The translations under genes were made by a program, and so were the position numbers. 64,000 nucleotides of DNA, taken from Shinisaurus crocodilurus. Its lineage: Eukaryota; Chordata; Lepidosauria; Squamata; Shinisauridae. The notes under the pieces were generated by a model. It saw only the letters and a list, made by a program, of their open reading frames with translations, was not told where the DNA came from and searched no databases. Numbering within the stretch: the first letter of the stretch is position 1; the number at the start of each line of letters is the position of its first letter. The stretch is from assembly GCA_021292165.1 (NCBI GenBank), contig CM037879.1, positions 117,625,359 through 117,689,358 on the forward strand, given 5' to 3'. Shown in pieces: positions 46,660 to 58,078 of this stretch.

Positions 46660-46840
46660 GGAACATATACTGCCTTATACTGAGTCAGCCCATTTGGTCC
46701 ATCTAGCCCAGTATTGACAACACTGACTGGCAGCAGCTCGCCTGGGTTTCAGGCAGGATTCCTTCCTAGTCACCTGGAGATACCAGGGATTGAACCTGGG
46801 GCCTTCTGTATGCAAAGCAGGTGTTCTACCACTTTGTCCT
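46660..46840 (-). mobile_element. tRNA-derived SINE, reverse strand
   Basis: The same family as 41644 and 18490. The B box reads GGTTCAATCCC on the minus strand (46787-46797). The anticodon-arm segment CCTGCTTTGCATACAGAAGG is present, and the A-box end is truncated near 46835. Confidence 0.87.
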
Positions 46841-47274
46841 GGGCGAAGTGCCCCCTAGTGGGCCCCTTGGAGGGCATATCTGGCAGTGTTCCAAGGTGGC
46901 TGGGAGCTACCATTTTACTTTCTCACAATGCCTCAGAGCACCCAACATGGTGTCCATGGGATTCTGGGAAATTAAAATAGTGGCTTGCAGACCCAACCAC
47001 CTGGCATGGGAGGGCAGGGGTCAGTGCTGGTGGGCCCTAGAAGGGGTCCTAAGATGCCAGCTGCCAATGCCAGGCCTGACTTGACACCACAGGGAGATGT
47101 GGGAAAGGTTATGCTGTTATTGTAGCTTTTCTGGTTAGTGTGGATACCCCATCATTCCCTTCCAGTAAGATAAACAAGCCCTTTGTAGCCCTTGGTCACT
47201 GTGCAGAGGACTACATGTGTGCCCCTTTTTCATTATGCTTGGCCCCTCTATCTGTGTGCCAAGCATGATGTTTG
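46841..47274. other. no gene recognised
   Basis: Unique, slightly GC-richer sequence. Confidence 0.4.
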
Positions 47275-47654
47275 AGGGTGGCCAGGTGTCCTACTGTACA
47301 AAGGACAGTCCTCTATTTTGGAGAGCTGGCAAAGGGCAGTCCTCTATTTGAAGTTATCAGTCCAAGTCCAATTTAAAACCAAAGAACCATAAGAAGGGAA
47401 AGTAGGGGCCTTGAAGTGGTCCATCAATAGCTAGTACCCGGATAGCAGACTGAGCAGGCACACAGGTCAGCTAGTCAGTTTTCTACATTGTGGTGAGTTG
47501 TATTGTATTTCTGTTTAAATTATAGTTATTTATAAATTTGCACACAAACACACACACACACACATATGCAAATGTTATGAAAAATTGTGTCCTCTTTTGT
47601 CCTCTCTTTTGGTGATGTATTTCCTCATTTTTGGACATGCATGAGTAGCCACCC
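47275..47654 (+). mobile_element. DNA-transposon-like repeat, uninterrupted copy
   Basis: Starts GGGTGGCCAGGTGTCC and ends GAGTAGCCACCC, an imperfect terminal inverted repeat. It holds a partial internal duplication of CAGTCCTCTATTT and a (CA)n run near 47551. It serves as the reference for 5483-5900, showing that the 102-bp repeat there is an insertion. Confidence 0.68.
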
Positions 47655-49068
47655 AATCTCCATTTCCTAAAGCAGGCTGAATAATGGCCTACTCTTAGGG
47701 CTCCTGTGAAAACACATGTTTCTGGCTTTGTAATATAAATATAAATGCTTTATATACTGATATACCACTTTTGCAAAGGCAAGCATTCTGGCTCTGCGCT
47801 CAGAGTTTACCATTCTTTCTGCTTGGAGCCATTGGAATCATGTGGGCTATATGTCTAAATAAACAATTGTAACTAGACCTTAGCACTCATATTTGTTGAA
47901 CCCTGTGGCAGGACATTGTTATGCATGCTAGTTACCTGCCATAAGACTTTGGGAATAGGGCAGGATAAAAAGAGCGCAAGAGAAACATTTGTAGGAAAAG
48001 ATTCTGAAAGGATCACACTGTACTGAAAAATAAGGGATTCATCTAAATCTTGGATATTGCATGTTACATTACCTGACTAGCAAGTAATCGTGGTTTCCAT
48101 GTCTCCCACACCCCAGTTAGATCTGATGGTCTGTAAATTATTGCTGTTTAGGCAAACAGATGCTAAATATGTCTAGTGTTTAACTTTGGAGGCTGTCAAG
48201 GAGATGGGGGGGGGGGGTAAAACCCTCCATATTCCTCCTTCTATACAAACTAATCTTTGGATGGCTTGAAGCTCAAGTAAATCATATCCTCAGTACACTG
48301 CCTATTTTAAATAAGCAGCATGAAGGTGGCGAGTAAGGGAGAAGGACCACATTTAGCACACTTGATTCAGGGAAAGAAAGTCAACGGTAGCATTAAATAG
48401 AAATACAATAGCATGTTGGCCTAGTGTAGTAAGGTTCCCCCACTATTAAAAGGCTTTGTTCTAAAGCGTGTCTGTGTACACAAAAAAGATGATGAAAACA
48501 GTGCATCACAGAGCTAAATGTAATATATGCAGGGGGTATGATGTTTGCAGTGCATGCATTTCAGCAGGTCCCATTAGTGCGCCTTTCCCCTCCAGTGAAA
48601 ACAGAATGAACCACAGCCCCTTCTGGTTTGCATAAAGCAAACAAAATTAGATTTGCTTTGCTGAATTGAAACCCGCTTGGGATTGTGAGCCTCTCTCGGG
48701 GACAAATTACTTCAAACAATCCCTTTGTACCATAACAAAATCAAAAAATTCAGGCCAATCAACGCGGCTCAAAAACCCTTAACACAAGAATTAATAATAC
48801 AACCTAGTCTATTTTTATTGCTTCTGTGCTTGTTTTAACGTAATTACGCTTATTTGCTGTCCACATGTTAAATAAGCTTGCATATGTTAACCAATGTGAC
48901 ATAAAACAACTTTTACTATTTCTCCATTGCAGCCCGCTTTGTTCCTCCTCTAGAAACACAATCTCTCGCTCAGATAAGCTAAACATAAAACTGAATTAAA
49001 TTGGATTGCAGTCCTTTCCAATATACAGAAAAAAGTGTCACATGTTTTTTATACTTCTATAATAAAGG
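47655..49068. other. unique sequence, possible conserved block 48590-48985
   Basis: 48590-48985 is complex, non-repetitive DNA rich in homeodomain-like words (TTAATAAT, GTAATTACG, AATTAAAT). No coding pattern. Candidate conserved non-coding element only. Confidence 0.3.
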
Positions 49069-49150
49069 CTGTCATTGTAAACATGCTTGGAAGTAAGTTC
49101 CACTGAAATCAGTGGGACATATTTCCAAGTAAACATGGTTAGAACTGGGT
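49069..49150. repeat. PAL-75 copy
   Basis: TAAACATGCTTGGAAGTAAG at the left is mirrored by ATTTCCAAGTAAACATGG at the right, with CCACTGAAATCAGTGGG as a near-perfect central palindrome. Terminal GCAATCC words are decayed. Confidence 0.65.
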
Positions 49151-49907
49151 TGGGGGGGGGAAATAGCAACCAGGTTTCCCCCCTGAAAAAAAGAAAGAAC
49201 AATATTAGCTGCAAAGGGCCCCACGAACTGTTAATTTTACTACAAAGAACCTGTTCAAGCATGACACGGAATGTTTTGATCTCTAGCTCACTTCCCAATG
49301 TAATTTCAAAATGCAGACAAAGCCAACAACATACTTAATTCTTTTCATTCCCATCCATGGTTGTGTTCAGCACATGAGTATTTCAGAAGGTTTTAGATCC
49401 TTTACAACTTTTAGCATTACCGTGTTTGATCTACAACCCACTGTGAAAGACAGTGAAGCTGAATTTATATTTGTCTTGTCCATCACAAACACTTAGCCTA
49501 GTTTTGCCACAGGGAGGAATATTTGTTTTTTTTATAAGCTTAGCAAGATTTTATATTATTGCTTCTGTCAGTATTATCTCATAGTTTTTACCATTCCAAA
49601 GTAGGTGTTTATGCTGCATTACTGTCAAAAGCACATATGCAATGGTAAACAACCACTGCTCATATTCTTAAAGCTAACCTAAGATATGATTATGGCTAAA
49701 AATATAGAAGGTTGATTTTATTACTTGCTAATCAGATATTATATTATAGCCCTTCAAAAATATCAAAATTTATGTTGGTGCATCAGGTGTTTTCTTTAGA
49801 AGTTTGGAGCTGATGTACACATGCACCAGAATCATGATAGAGTTTTTCTTGGACTGCACCTGAGATTGAGGTAGGAGATCTCATGATTCCCCCAGCCCCA
49901 GCCCCAA
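49151..49907. other. no gene recognised
   Basis: Unique AT-rich sequence. Confidence 0.4.
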
Positions 49908-49983
49908 ACACACATATACCATATATATGTGTGTTTTGGACTGTACCACTTAAGACTGTAAGACAGTCTTAAGTGGTACAGTC
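49908..49983. repeat. two adjacent perfect hairpins
   Basis: Arms 49908-49918 and 49924-49934 (ACACACATATA) pair 11/11 around CCATA. Arms 49939-49959 and 49963-49983 (GACTGTACCACTTAAGACTG plus T) pair 21/21 around AAG. Perfect pairing in otherwise ordinary sequence implies a recent origin or selection. The 3-nt loop is short for a standard microRNA precursor. Confidence 0.9.
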
Positions 49984-52281
49984 AAACAACCGTTGCGCCA
50001 TGTGATTCTACTGTATGTATAGATCAATTCTTATATATCTAGTCCCTTGAATCAAGGCCCCATCCTTCTCCAGATTAGAAGTTTAAATCCAAATAACAGA
50101 CTGTCACATCCCCAAGGACACAGTTTCCATTACTAACTCAACTTTTACTTTATCAATAGCACAGAATGTCTGCTTCTTTCTTCCTGGTTGACCCATGACT
50201 GAAGGCCAATCCATGTGACTGAAGGCCAATCCATCAAGCCTGTAGCTGATTCCATTTTTTCCGCCAGCGTGCGTCAATGCATAGGTCATGAGAAGTCTTT
50301 ACAAGATTTTAGTGAGCAAACCATGAAAAAATGGGTCGAACTATGTCACATCCAACTATGCCACAGGCCAATATAGGATCCATTCACAATGAGCAAAATC
50401 TGAGCGGGGGGTGGCAATGGGGGAAGCAAAGCTCAGAGGTTGTGTAAATAAATTCACCCTGGGCCCAGATGAGGCAAACCTACACTAGCAATAATAAGTT
50501 GGTTTCAGATGCATTTAGGAATGGTAGTTTATAATGGAACTATGCACACTCAGTTACTTCTATCACAGAACAGCAATTATTTGGGTTTCCAAGAACTATG
50601 GTCAGCCTAGTCCAATTGGAAGAAGATTGTTTAAAATGTAGGCTTTCCACAGCACTGGAGATACACCTTTTGGTTTAGTGAAATGAGCAAAGCTAAGCAC
50701 CTACTGCCTCAGAAAGCTGTTATTGTCTCTTGGATAAAGCAGTACAGGAGGAGATGGCACACTCCACACCATTAACCTGCTGTGACTGACAAGATATGGT
50801 TGCATTTATGGAGGGAAATAGTTTAGATTGAAATATTAAGACAAAGGCAAATTGTGGATGAATTTAGGTCACTTCTGTTATATTAAATACATTTGATAAT
50901 TTAATTTGTGCCTTCTTTCTTAGAAATTTTTCCCCCCAATCTATAATAATAAAAGAGGATGCATGTCTGTTCATCTGTCAGTGCCATAGCACCAAGGCCA
51001 TGAAACCTAGACCCCTGAAACTTGGTATGCATACTAAGGGGACCGTTGGGGAATGCACCTCTAGGTTAGTAGTTAGTTAGTTAGTTTGTTTTGAATCGAT
51101 TAATTAATTTTAATGTGTGCATGTGGTTGAAGCCTACAGTAACATTTTCAGCTACATGGAGCAGATGTCCCTTAACCAGCACATAGCTTTTCAGTCCATA
51201 CACTTTAAAGCCAGGGGAGATTAGTAGGCCAAGGGACAGAGTTATTTGCCTGCCACCTCCCCACTGCTGGGGGACAGCCACCTATACAGGGGAAGAAATG
51301 GATAGACCTCAGGGAGCCATGCATTATGGCAGGGGCCATGCCTAGGAGTGCCAGTTGGCATGGCTTCACTCAGACAAGGGTGGGCACAATGTATCCAGCT
51401 CTTTGTAAGTTTGCTTAAGGCCCTCACTGTATTAGACTAAAGGCTATTCCACCCTGTGCAAAGCTGGGCCCATTTGCTACTATAAAATAAGTAGGACATT
51501 TGGGCACCCTTTTATAGGGTCATTTTCCTTATGAAGAGAAATTAACTGCAACATCATAGAATGACTTTGTACCAGTATGCTGTGATGGCAGAGAGAAAGG
51601 CAAGTGCCCTCTTCTCTCTTTCTTCCTAGAGGCTTAATGCTAGCAGCTGGATGTAGGTAGTGGGGTGTGAGGGAGTTAGGGAAACAGTGACCGTGGGTGG
51701 TATCAAATGGCGGCTTTGCACCAATGGAAAGTGCTTCCACTTGCACAAGGCAGGGCATCCCATTTTCACTGATCCCCTCTATCTACTGCAGCCCTCTGAA
51801 CGTTATGCCATTCTGTTCCAGAGGGGTCCCCCCCCGGAGAGTTTTTAGGTGTGTGTGGGGGCTGTCATGGATAGGGGAGATCAGCAAAAATCAGCTGCCC
51901 TGCCTTGAGCAAATGGAAGCGCTGTCTGTCCACTACTGCCACCGTTGCATGCAATCCTAGGTCTTTAACTGTGCTTGCCTTCTACCACCTCCTGCTTCTT
52001 TGCATGTGAAATATTTGAGGCAGGGGTGCAGACCCTCAGGCCCCAGGAGCCAAATCCAGTGTTCCTGGGGTCCCAATCCAACCCCCTGGACTCCCCCAGA
52101 TGGCCACACCCACTTCTCCTGGCCCCAAACCCTCCCCCCACTGATCATTGGTTTCCCAGCTGTTGTGCAGTCCGTCCCCCCCACCATTCTAAAAGATTGA
52201 AATGCCTCTCCTAGGGCTTACTGACTGGCAGAAAGAGCTTTAAGCTAAAATATGCTGGTATTACTTATTTTTTGTAATTTG
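49984..52281. other. no gene; possible hAT scrap near 52021
   Basis: 50179-50236 carries a short tandem duplication (GACTGAAGGCCAATCCAT). GGCAGGGGTGCAGACCCT near 52019 resembles a hAT terminus without a partner. 50940-51070 resembles scattered repeat sequence (TATAATAATAAAAGAGGATG). No gene. Confidence 0.35.
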
Positions 52282-52289
52282 GCCCTACT

Positions 52290-53100
52290 TAGGGGTGGGC
52301 AATCTGCTTAGCACTCGTCTCACGGTGCACAAGCCGAGCACTGCCACCGCACGAGCCAAGCATGAGCGCCAGCTGAGGCGCTTGCCGGACTTCCGGGTCC
52401 CTGGCGCTACGTTGTTTACATAGAAAATGGCATAAGATACGTTAAAAACAGCCACGATTTGTGCAAGTTACACAAATCGTGACTGTTTTTAACATATCTT
52501 ACACCATTTTCTACATAAACAATGTAGCACCACTCGTAGTGATGTACGCTTACCTGGTGAGGTGCTCACCTTGTGTTCGGTGAGCACCCCTGGCGCCCCA
52601 CTCCTCCTGCAGCGACACGAGGCTCCCGGCGGACTTTACCGGGTCCTGGAAGTGACGCGACGTCCCGGTGCTGTTCCAGGAACTGATGCGATGGGACCCT
52701 GGCACTGCTTTTTCCATGTAAATATCATAGAAAACCACCTTCAAACAGCAGTGCGGCTGTTTTAAGATGGTTTTCTCTATGGTGTTTACGCTAAAACCGC
52801 AGTGCCAGAGACCCGGAAGTTCCTTTCCCCGGCTCCTCTCCAGGGAGATATGCCAAGCCGGGGAGAAGGTAAGTGCCGCGGGGCTTGGGGGGCTGAGCAG
52901 GGGCGAGTTTGCCCCCGTTTCCACCCCAGTCGAGATTTCGGGACATCCCCAGCGCCAGGGACCCAGAAGTTGCTCCCCGGCTTGACTCGTGAGAACGTGA
53001 GTCGAGCCGGGGAAAAGGTGGGGCGAGCGGAGCTTGGGGAGTCGAGCCCAGCATGTTTGCTGGACTTCCACCCCTCAATTGAGTTCCATGCACATCCCTA
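52290..53100. mobile_element. CpG-rich hAT-like foldback element
   Basis: The left end TAGGGGTGGGCAA and the reverse complement of the right end, TAGGGATGTGCAT, are imperfect inverted repeats. Flanks GCCCTACT (52282-52289) and GGCCTGCT (53101-53108) match at 6 of 8. Inside are two long hairpins. About 52414-52462 pairs with 52474-52526 (ACGATTTGTG / CACAAATCGT at the loop), and 52711-52744 pairs with 52752-52791 (AGAAAACCACCTTCAAACAG against CTGTTTTAAGATGG). GGAAGTGACGCGACG occurs at 52648-52662, a motif shared with the elements at 28.3 and 38.7 kb. No transposase; the many overlapping open frames are not genes. Confidence 0.65.
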
Positions 53101-53108
53101 GGCCTGCT

Positions 53109-54153
53109 TTTGCCTTCCGCCCCACCCACTGTTTCAATGCAGCCCCTGAGACCTTCTCCAAAATGGAACCTGAGAAGATGCAAGTATTTTGCACTCATTT
53201 CCTACATAAACACTATCCTTTCACATCAGCAGGCATTGCCCAGAGGGTTGTGTTTATTTTTTCCTCCATGCTGTATGGTGCCATGTGATAGGCAACACAA
53301 TGTCTCTAACAACTTATATGGTAAAATGCATTTGAGCGAGTATTTCCCTGAGTATGCATCCATTAGAATTCCGCTTTCATTGTGTTCACATTGGCATGTG
53401 TTGTGCACACATGCGCTCACACTTAAATGCAGAGGACAAACTGGCTTTAATTTGCTGTGAATGGGAGCTAAAAGCATTTACAAATTTGTACTAATTTACT
53501 GTTCAAACACCAATCAGCTGTTAAAGGACTTGGAAGAGTTCAAAATGTAGCCAGCCTTTTTACAGCTCGGAGAGTGCAGAGCATTTGCATACATTTGCTA
53601 TGTACTTAAGCTTGTGTTAAACCAAATTAGATCCCAGGGAAATCGCAGTCATTCATGATTCATTGAGTCATTCATATCTGAAAGTTGTTTCTAGCGTCAG
53701 TGTATATTCTTAGGTTGAGACAGTTCTACCTACAAAATATATAAAGTATTATCCACGGGCAATTACCCACTTCCACCCATCTTTCTGAGGCAGCACTATT
53801 AGCAACATAAATTATTCATATTATATAATGTCGCACACAAGTGGTGTGCTCTGACACAAATGTAGCCTTTTTTCTCCCCTAAGGGCAAAATGATCCTTTT
53901 AGATCAGTAAGAGAGTCATTATCTTTACTATTCAACACCTTTGGTACCTTGGATTTCAACCAGAATTTGGAGGTGAGAGAACCATGTAGGCAGTAGTGAT
54001 GCTAGAGGAATTTGATCTTTGCGAATTCCAATACAAACTGATCTGAGCTCCACCTCTTGGACTTCTGTTCAGATCAGAACTTAAATATCCACCAGATTTT
54101 GCTTTCTTTTCTTTTTTTTTAATATTGAGCTGCTGTTGATTGAATGTATCTTT
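53109..54153. other. unique sequence, possible conserved block 53465-53720
   Basis: 53465-53720 contains an octamer-like ATTTGCAT and several AATTA words in complex, repeat-free sequence. 53995-54100 has an AATTTGATC...GATCAGAA flavour of decayed repeats. No gene. Confidence 0.3.
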
Positions 54154-54172
54154 ATGCTGCAATCCCAGTAGG
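54154..54172. repeat. left fragment of a PAL-75 copy split by the LINE
   Basis: GCTGCAATCCCA is the left terminus of a PAL-75 repeat. The remainder resumes at 58079, directly after the LINE tail. Confidence 0.65.
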
Positions 54173-57100
54173 GTCACCCATGGCGGTAAGGTCCGGGGAG
54201 AGGAACCAGACAAAGAACGATCCAAAACATAAAGTCCTCAACGGCAGAACAGGCGGAAGATAATTAAACCTAAATTACAACGGCTGTGAAGGCGGATGAA
54301 GGCTGCAGCAGAGAATGGTTTTCCAATCGTCAGGGTAACCGTGCCATTGGATCTCTGCCGTACTCTGTCAAGTTTGTGTGGTGATTCGTTGTGCACCGAT
54401 CTCCCCACATAAAACAGTTTCACGCACAGGCGTCTTCCAACCCAACCCACCCAACCCAACCCAACCCAACCAACCAACCAACCAAACAAAAAAAAGTCCC
54501 ATGGCGACTGGCGAATGGCAACGGGGGCAGGACTGTGAATCTGGAAGCCCCTAGTCATGGACCAGCACATGGGCGGTGGATGCAGACTCAGTCGCCCTGT
54601 TCAAGGAACGAGGTAGTCGAGCAGCTCGGCAGCTGTATCCATGACTGAGCAGCCCTATTTAGGATCCACTCTGCTCACCCCGTATGGGGAGGGGGCTAGA
54701 AAAGGTGCCCTAAACATAGTCTACCTCTTTCTCCCCTGACTGGATTACCGCGTCCAGTGGGGTCACCATTTTAGCGGTTGAAAAAGACATTTGAATTTTG
54801 GAACATGGAATATACGGACATTGCTGGATAACATAGATAGTGAACGCCCTGAGCGTAGGACTGCTATTATTGCAAGGGAGCTGAGGCGGTTTAAAATTGA
54901 CATAGCAGCACTTCAAGAAACTCGAAGGGCAGGAGAGGGACAGCTGAAAGAAGAAAAAGGAGGTTATACCTTCTTCTGGAAAGGACTACCTGAGCAGGAC
55001 CGACGAATACATGGTGTAGGCTTTGCCATCAAAAATGAACTAGTGAACTCTTTGTCAGAAGTTCCTACTGGCATTAACGAACGCCTGATAACTCTTCGAT
55101 TAAAGCTCGCCAATAACCAACAGGTAACTATTTTGAGCGCTTATGCACCAACATTAGATGCTGATGATGACATCAAGGAAAGTTTTTACAGCCAGTTGGA
55201 CACTCTCCTGTCAGAGATACCTAAGGAGGATAAAATTATCCTCCTAGGCGATTTTAACGCAAGAGTCGGGCGTGACTTTGATTTATGGCCAGAAACTATT
55301 GGAAAAGACGGAGTTGGTAATAGCAACCCGAACGGACTCTTACTTTTGTCTATATGTGCAGAGCATAATCTCACTATCACAAACACACTCTTTCGACAAA
55401 AGAATAAGTTTAAAACATCATGGCAGCACCCACGGTCAAAGCACTGGCATCTTCTGGATTATGTAATTGTCCGTGCTAGAGATCGCCGCGATGTACTTCT
55501 TACTAGGGCCATGGTGAGTGCCGACGACTGCTGGACAGACCACCGACTAATCCGGTCCACTATGGTTATCAACATTGCTCCCCAACGTAGGCTTCAAGGA
55601 AGGAAGCCAAGGCGTAAAATGAACATCCAAGTCCTTCAAGATCCTATTAAGCAAACTCATCTTCAATCACTTCTTAAGGAACATCTACCTACGGAACCTC
55701 CTGACAACATTGAGGACCATTGGTCTAAGCTGAAAACCTCCATTACTGCAGCTTGTGAACAAACTATTGGATATGAAACTAAGAAACATCAGGATTGGTT
55801 TGATGAAAATGACAATGAGATTAAATATATAATTGACCAAAAAAGGAAAGCCTTCCAAATATGGCAAAATGATATTAACTGCGCTGCCAAGAAAAAAACC
55901 TACGCTAGCGCAAAGGCTGAGGTCCAAAGAAGAACAAGAGAACTTAAGAACGCTTGGTGGAAAAAGAAAGCTGAAGAAATTCAACAACTTGCAGAATCTC
56001 ATGATGCACGGGGCTTTTTTAAGGCCACAAGGGCCATTTATGGACCAAAAACCTATGGTACAAACCCTTTACAATCAAAAGATGGCACCAAACTCTTAAA
56101 AGACAAAGAGTCTATTGCACTGCGTTGGAAAGAGCATTATTATGACCTTTTAAATCGTAAGTCTAAGGTGGATAATGAGATTTTTTCGCAAATCCCGCAA
56201 AAACAAATTAAAGAGGAACTTGCAATACTCCCCACTTTGGATGAAGTAAAAAAAGCCATTAATCAAATGAAGAACAACAAAGCTAGTGGACCAGATGGGA
56301 TTCCTGCTGAAATCTTTAAAGAAGGGGGGCCCGAACTTGTACAACATCTTCATAAACTCATCGAAAAAATCTGGATAAGAGAAGAGATCCCAGAAGACTT
56401 CAGGGATGCCATAATTATCACCCTCTTTAAGAAGGGTGATAGAACAGACTGTGGAAACTATCGGGGCATTTCTCTCTTAGCAACCGCAGGTAAAATATTT
56501 GCTAGGATTCTCGCAAACCGTCTTCTATCTATTTCAGAAGAGATCCTCCCTGAAACTCAATATGGTTTCCGCCCCTCTAGAGGGACAGTAGACATGATTT
56601 TTACTGCACGTCAGCTCCAAGAAAAATGCCGGGAGCAAAATCAACCCCTTTATATGGCATTTATCGATTTGGCTAAGGCCTTTGATACTGTAGACCGTAC
56701 AGCTCTCTGGACTATCCTTATGAAAATTGGATGCCCCAATAAATTTGTGAATATCTTGTGACTTCTCCATGACAACATGACGGCAACGGTTTTGGACAAC
56801 AACGGCTCTCATGGTGCTCCATTTAAAGTGGGATCAGGTGTTAAACAGGGATGTGTTATCGCCCCAACATTATTTGCCATTTTCATCGCCATGGTTTTAC
56901 ATCTTGTCGAGGGGAAACTTCCCACCGGTGTGGGAATTATATATCGAACAGATGGAAAGCTTTTTAATCTCAGCAGGCTGAAAGCAAAAAGTAAGGTAAT
57001 TACAACCTCCGTTGTGGAACTTCAGTATGCTGATGATAATGTGGTCTCCGCACATTCAGAGGATGATCTCCAAACTATCCTAAATGCTTTTGCAGAAGCA

Positions 57101-58078
57101 TACGAAAAACTTGGTCTCTCACTTAACATCAAAAAAACCAAAGTGCTTCATCAGCAAGTGCAAGCCAATCCTTTGGTGATGCCATCTATCCAGCTTGGCG
57201 GGACAATACTGGAAAATGTCGATCATTTTCTCTATCTTGGCAGCTATCTTTCTGTTACAGCTAACATCGACAGTGAAATCCAGCATCGTCTGAGCTCCGC
57301 AAGTGCCGCATTTTCTCGAATGAAACATAGAGTGTTCGAGGATCGGGATATTTGTAAGAAGACCAAAACACTGGTTTATGAAGCCATTGTATTACCAACT
57401 TTATTGTATGCCTGCGAAACATGGACTATCTATAAACGTCACTTCCACCTCCTTGAAAGGTTTCATCAACGTTGCCTCCGGAAAATCCTGCAAATTACTT
57501 GGGAAGATAGGCGAACAAATGTCAGTGTACTGGAAGAAGCAAAGACTACTAGCATTGAAAAAATGATCCTTCAACGCCAACTTCAGTGGACCGGTCATGT
57601 TGTTCGAATGCCTGACTGCCGTCTCCCAAAGCAGTTACTTTACTCCCAACTCAAGGATGGAAAGCGGAATATCGGTGGTCAATATAAGAGGTTTAAAGAT
57701 GTTCATAAGGCTAATCTAAAAAAATGCAATATAAACATCGAAAACTGGGAAGCTCTGGCCCATGAACGATCTAAATGGAGGTTGGCCTTTCACAAAGGTT
57801 CCATGGACTTTGAAGAAGCACGAGTGCAAGGTGAAAGGGAGAAACGTGCTAAGCGAAAAGCACGTCAAATGAATCCTTTACAGGACCATCTTCTATCTGG
57901 TAACCTGTGTCCTCACTGTGGGAAGCTGTGTGGATCTAGAATTGGCCTCCACAGTCACTTACGGACCCATCGCTAGAGTCTACACAATCTTCTTTAGAAT
58001 CTCCTCCTTTTATCCCGGAAGACAATCTTACTCGGTCACAAGTGATCGCCTGATGATGATGATGATGATGATGATGAT
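54173..58078 (+). mobile_element. near-full-length APE/RT LINE (non-LTR retrotransposon)
   Basis: About 3.9 kb, comprising a 5'UTR of about 0.6 kb (54173-54790, with a CCAAC-rich simple tract at 54438-54484), one long coding region and a short 3'UTR ending in a (GAT)n tail at 58051-58078. The single ORF with an N-terminal apurinic-type endonuclease, a central RT and a C-terminal C2H2 finger matches a widespread animal endonuclease/RT LINE family. I do not assign the clade. A sister copy (3048-4068) shares the same 3' end. The insertion splits a PAL-75 repeat. No clear target duplication was found. Confidence 0.93.
54791..57976 (+). pseudogene. LINE polyprotein: APE endonuclease, reverse transcriptase, C2H2 finger; one internal stop
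   Basis: The enzyme nicks target DNA and reverse transcribes its own RNA there. Residues 1 to about 265 hold the endonuclease motifs: GTWNIRTLL, ALQETR (catalytic Glu), SAYAPT, LLGDFNARVG and WTDHRLI (catalytic His). A basic linker follows. RT motifs are SGPDGIPAEIFK, FKKGDRTDCGNYRGISLL, FIDLAKAFD (about residue 624), GVKQGC and YADD (57026-57037). The C terminus is basic (KRAKRKAR) and then C2H2 (CPHCGKLC...HSHLRTH). A single in-frame TGA at 56759-56761 separates the first 656 codons from the rest. Frame is otherwise kept from 54791 to 57976, and the context fits a CpG transition. The frame opens with TTG just after a stop at 54779-54781; no in-frame ATG precedes the endonuclease, so the start is uncertain. 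Confidence 0.93.

Noticed and set aside
46660..46840. A genuine tRNA gene on the minus strand (TGC-anticodon-like arm and B box)
   Set aside because: The acceptor stem and A-box end are incomplete, the head continues into a conserved non-tRNA body, and two sister copies exist, so it is a SINE.
49939..49983. A microRNA precursor
   Set aside because: The 3-nt loop and perfectly paired arms are unlike typical precursors; without small-RNA data the claim is unsupported.
52550..53460. Overlapping frames of 99-173 codons on both strands
   Set aside because: A consequence of CpG-rich foldback sequence; no conserved motif and mutually overlapping.
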